Shown: piece after piece, positions 63,361-64,000 of the stretch
Layout of the letters: every line of letters starts with the position of its first letter
Position numbering within the stretch: the stretch's first letter is position 1
NCBI RefSeq assembly: GCF_008087665.1
Contig: NZ_CP042912.1
Location: forward strand, 1,674,001 to 1,738,000
Length of the DNA: 64,000 nucleotides
Source: Mariniblastus fucicola
GTDB taxonomy: Bacteria > Planctomycetota > Planctomycetia > Pirellulales > Pirellulaceae
Reading direction: 5' to 3'
The notes under the pieces: model-generated
Told to the model about the DNA's origin: nothing
What the model saw: the letters and a program-made list of their open reading frames with translations, nothing else
Database searches by the model: none
Program-made: the position numbers and the translations under genes

Positions 63361-63978
63361 GTTGATCAAACACTCGCATCAGATGTGAACTTTTGGGCGC
63401 CAGTTTCAGTGGTGCCGAAACTATCATATCGCACTTTTGACAGTGCGTGTCAGCTGCAGAACAAGCAAGTATTCGGCATCTAGAAGATCGCGCGACCAAG
63501 GACGAACGGCACCGGCCATGCACCAGAATTTCACGCAAAGGTGCGAAGTCGCAAAGCCCAAGTCTCATTCCTTCTCGCCTTCTCGCCTTCTCGCCTCTGC
63601 AGCTTTGCGTGAGGCAAATCACCGACCAGCGTTTCGGAAAACTTCGTCGCCCTGGTTTTAGCCCACGCCAACGCACGGCCCTACCGTCCGTGCGGAAACC
63701 TCTAGCGTGCAATCCTTCCTCTAATCGCAACGCTTTCTACGCGGCGCGTTCTGCCGGCTTTCGCGACCAGGTCCTCGTCCGTAGTCGCTCGCCAGATTCG
63801 ACTTTTCAGCCCATCTCAACCGCTCTTCCGGTTTCGCGGACTGTTTACGGAAACCGTTTCCAGCAATCGACGTCCAATCTCCGCGAGTCATTGTCTCATC
63901 ATTCGCAACGAATAACTGGTATTTCTTTCTCGACAGGTTCTTATCAGCGGGTATCAGGACAGTTAGTATGGAGGGGTT
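63361..63978. other. Non-coding region with palindromic repeat, right end
   Basis: About 600 bp with no convincing gene. It holds copy B of the palindromic repeat (63506-63632) and a stretch with many small inverted segments (around 63640-63860, such as CGTGCGGAAAC and CCGGTTTCGCGG). A minus-strand frame of about 165 codons crosses it but has no protein-like features. Confidence 0.4.
63506..63632. repeat. Palindromic repeat element, copy B
   Basis: TCACGCAAAG (63531-63540) pairs with CTTTGCGTGA (63603-63612); the loop contains a CTTCTCGC repeat. It shares CGGCCATGCACC on the left and TTTGCGTGAGGCAAA plus CCAGCGTTTCGGAAA on the right with copy A, but the outer arms are less perfect. It lies upstream of the LURP-one gene. 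Confidence 0.85.
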
Positions 63979-64000
63979 GTGACGCCATTACGCATTGCAA
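63979..64000 (+). CDS. Possible start of a gene cut by the right edge
   Basis: GTG at 63979 follows GGAGGGG (63970-63976) at a good distance and opens a frame (MTPLRIA...) to the window end. Only seven codons are visible, so no function can be given. It is offered because the ribosome site is strong. Confidence 0.35.

Noticed and set aside
63233-63730. 165-codon minus-strand frame at the right end
   Set aside because: It overlaps the LURP-one gene start in another frame and runs through the palindromic repeat; no protein-like features.
1-64000. tRNA, rRNA, insertion sequence or phage genes
   Set aside because: None recognised by eye. A tRNA covariance search and transposase HMM search would confirm this.

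Overview
The window looks like a chromosome segment from a planctomycete, most likely Pirellulaceae. Reasons: three ECF-type sigma factors of planctomycete style, a Ser/Thr kinase with a TPR tail encoded next to an ECF sigma gene, a secreted protein with an N-terminal LEPR-XLL-like motif (LEARQLLAGD), many Gfo/Idh/MocA, phytanoyl-dioxygenase and TIM-barrel type enzymes, and moderate GC. The genus cannot be named from this sequence. No rRNA, tRNA, CRISPR array, insertion sequence or prophage was seen.

Layout. 1-2781 (minus) is the start of the S10 ribosomal operon (rpsJ-rplC-rplD-rplW-rplB, the last cut by the window edge). 3430-5014 holds an M16 peptidase and a tiny unknown protein. 5164-17068 (plus) is one large signalling operon of the Pil-Chp/Pix type: a PilG/PatA-like response regulator with six exact-period 117-bp repeats, an unknown helical protein, a PilH/CheY-like regulator, CheW, a PilJ-like chemoreceptor with a C-terminal BLUF (blue-light, FAD) domain, a double-Hpt hybrid CheA and a double CheW-like protein. 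17087-19771 has a 25-bp perfect palindrome, an FMN alpha-hydroxyacid oxidase/dehydrogenase, 5-hydroxyisourate hydrolase and an SDR enzyme. 19804-24684 has two sigma genes and three secreted repeat-rich proteins. 24691-27466 has a Gfo/Idh/MocA oxidoreductase, a TIM-barrel isomerase-like protein and tadA. 27498-37363 is rich in regulation: a hybrid histidine kinase, a putative molybdenum-carrier protein, a LysM protein, a fatty-acid desaturase, a membrane class III cyclase and an OmpR-type two-component pair.

37763-42193 is a compact sigma-kinase-LEPR operon. 42590-48382 combines two tandem secreted beta-rich paralogues, a lipoprotein secretin and a large Ig-like periplasmic protein, which may form an envelope or fibre export system. 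48412-54094 holds a pair of transglutaminase-like proteins, one without catalytic residues, lipoproteins, a secreted alpha/beta hydrolase and a GIN-domain lipoprotein. 54182-59098 (minus) has a PhyH dioxygenase, a secreted esterase, an M48 protease and two HtrA-like proteins, one degenerate with its PDZ inside the protease fold. The right end has a Tat-exported beta-propeller, accD, an atypical kinase, a LURP-one protein flanked by two copies of a palindromic repeat, and probably the first codons of another gene.

The main discovery candidate is the BLUF-containing PilJ-like receptor in a complete Pil-Chp-type operon. All five BLUF landmark residues are present at the spacing of cyanobacterial PixD, so the operon could couple blue light, plus a periplasmic cue, to type IV pili or another surface behaviour. 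Two pseudo-enzyme/active-enzyme tandem pairs (HtrA and transglutaminase) are the next most interesting.
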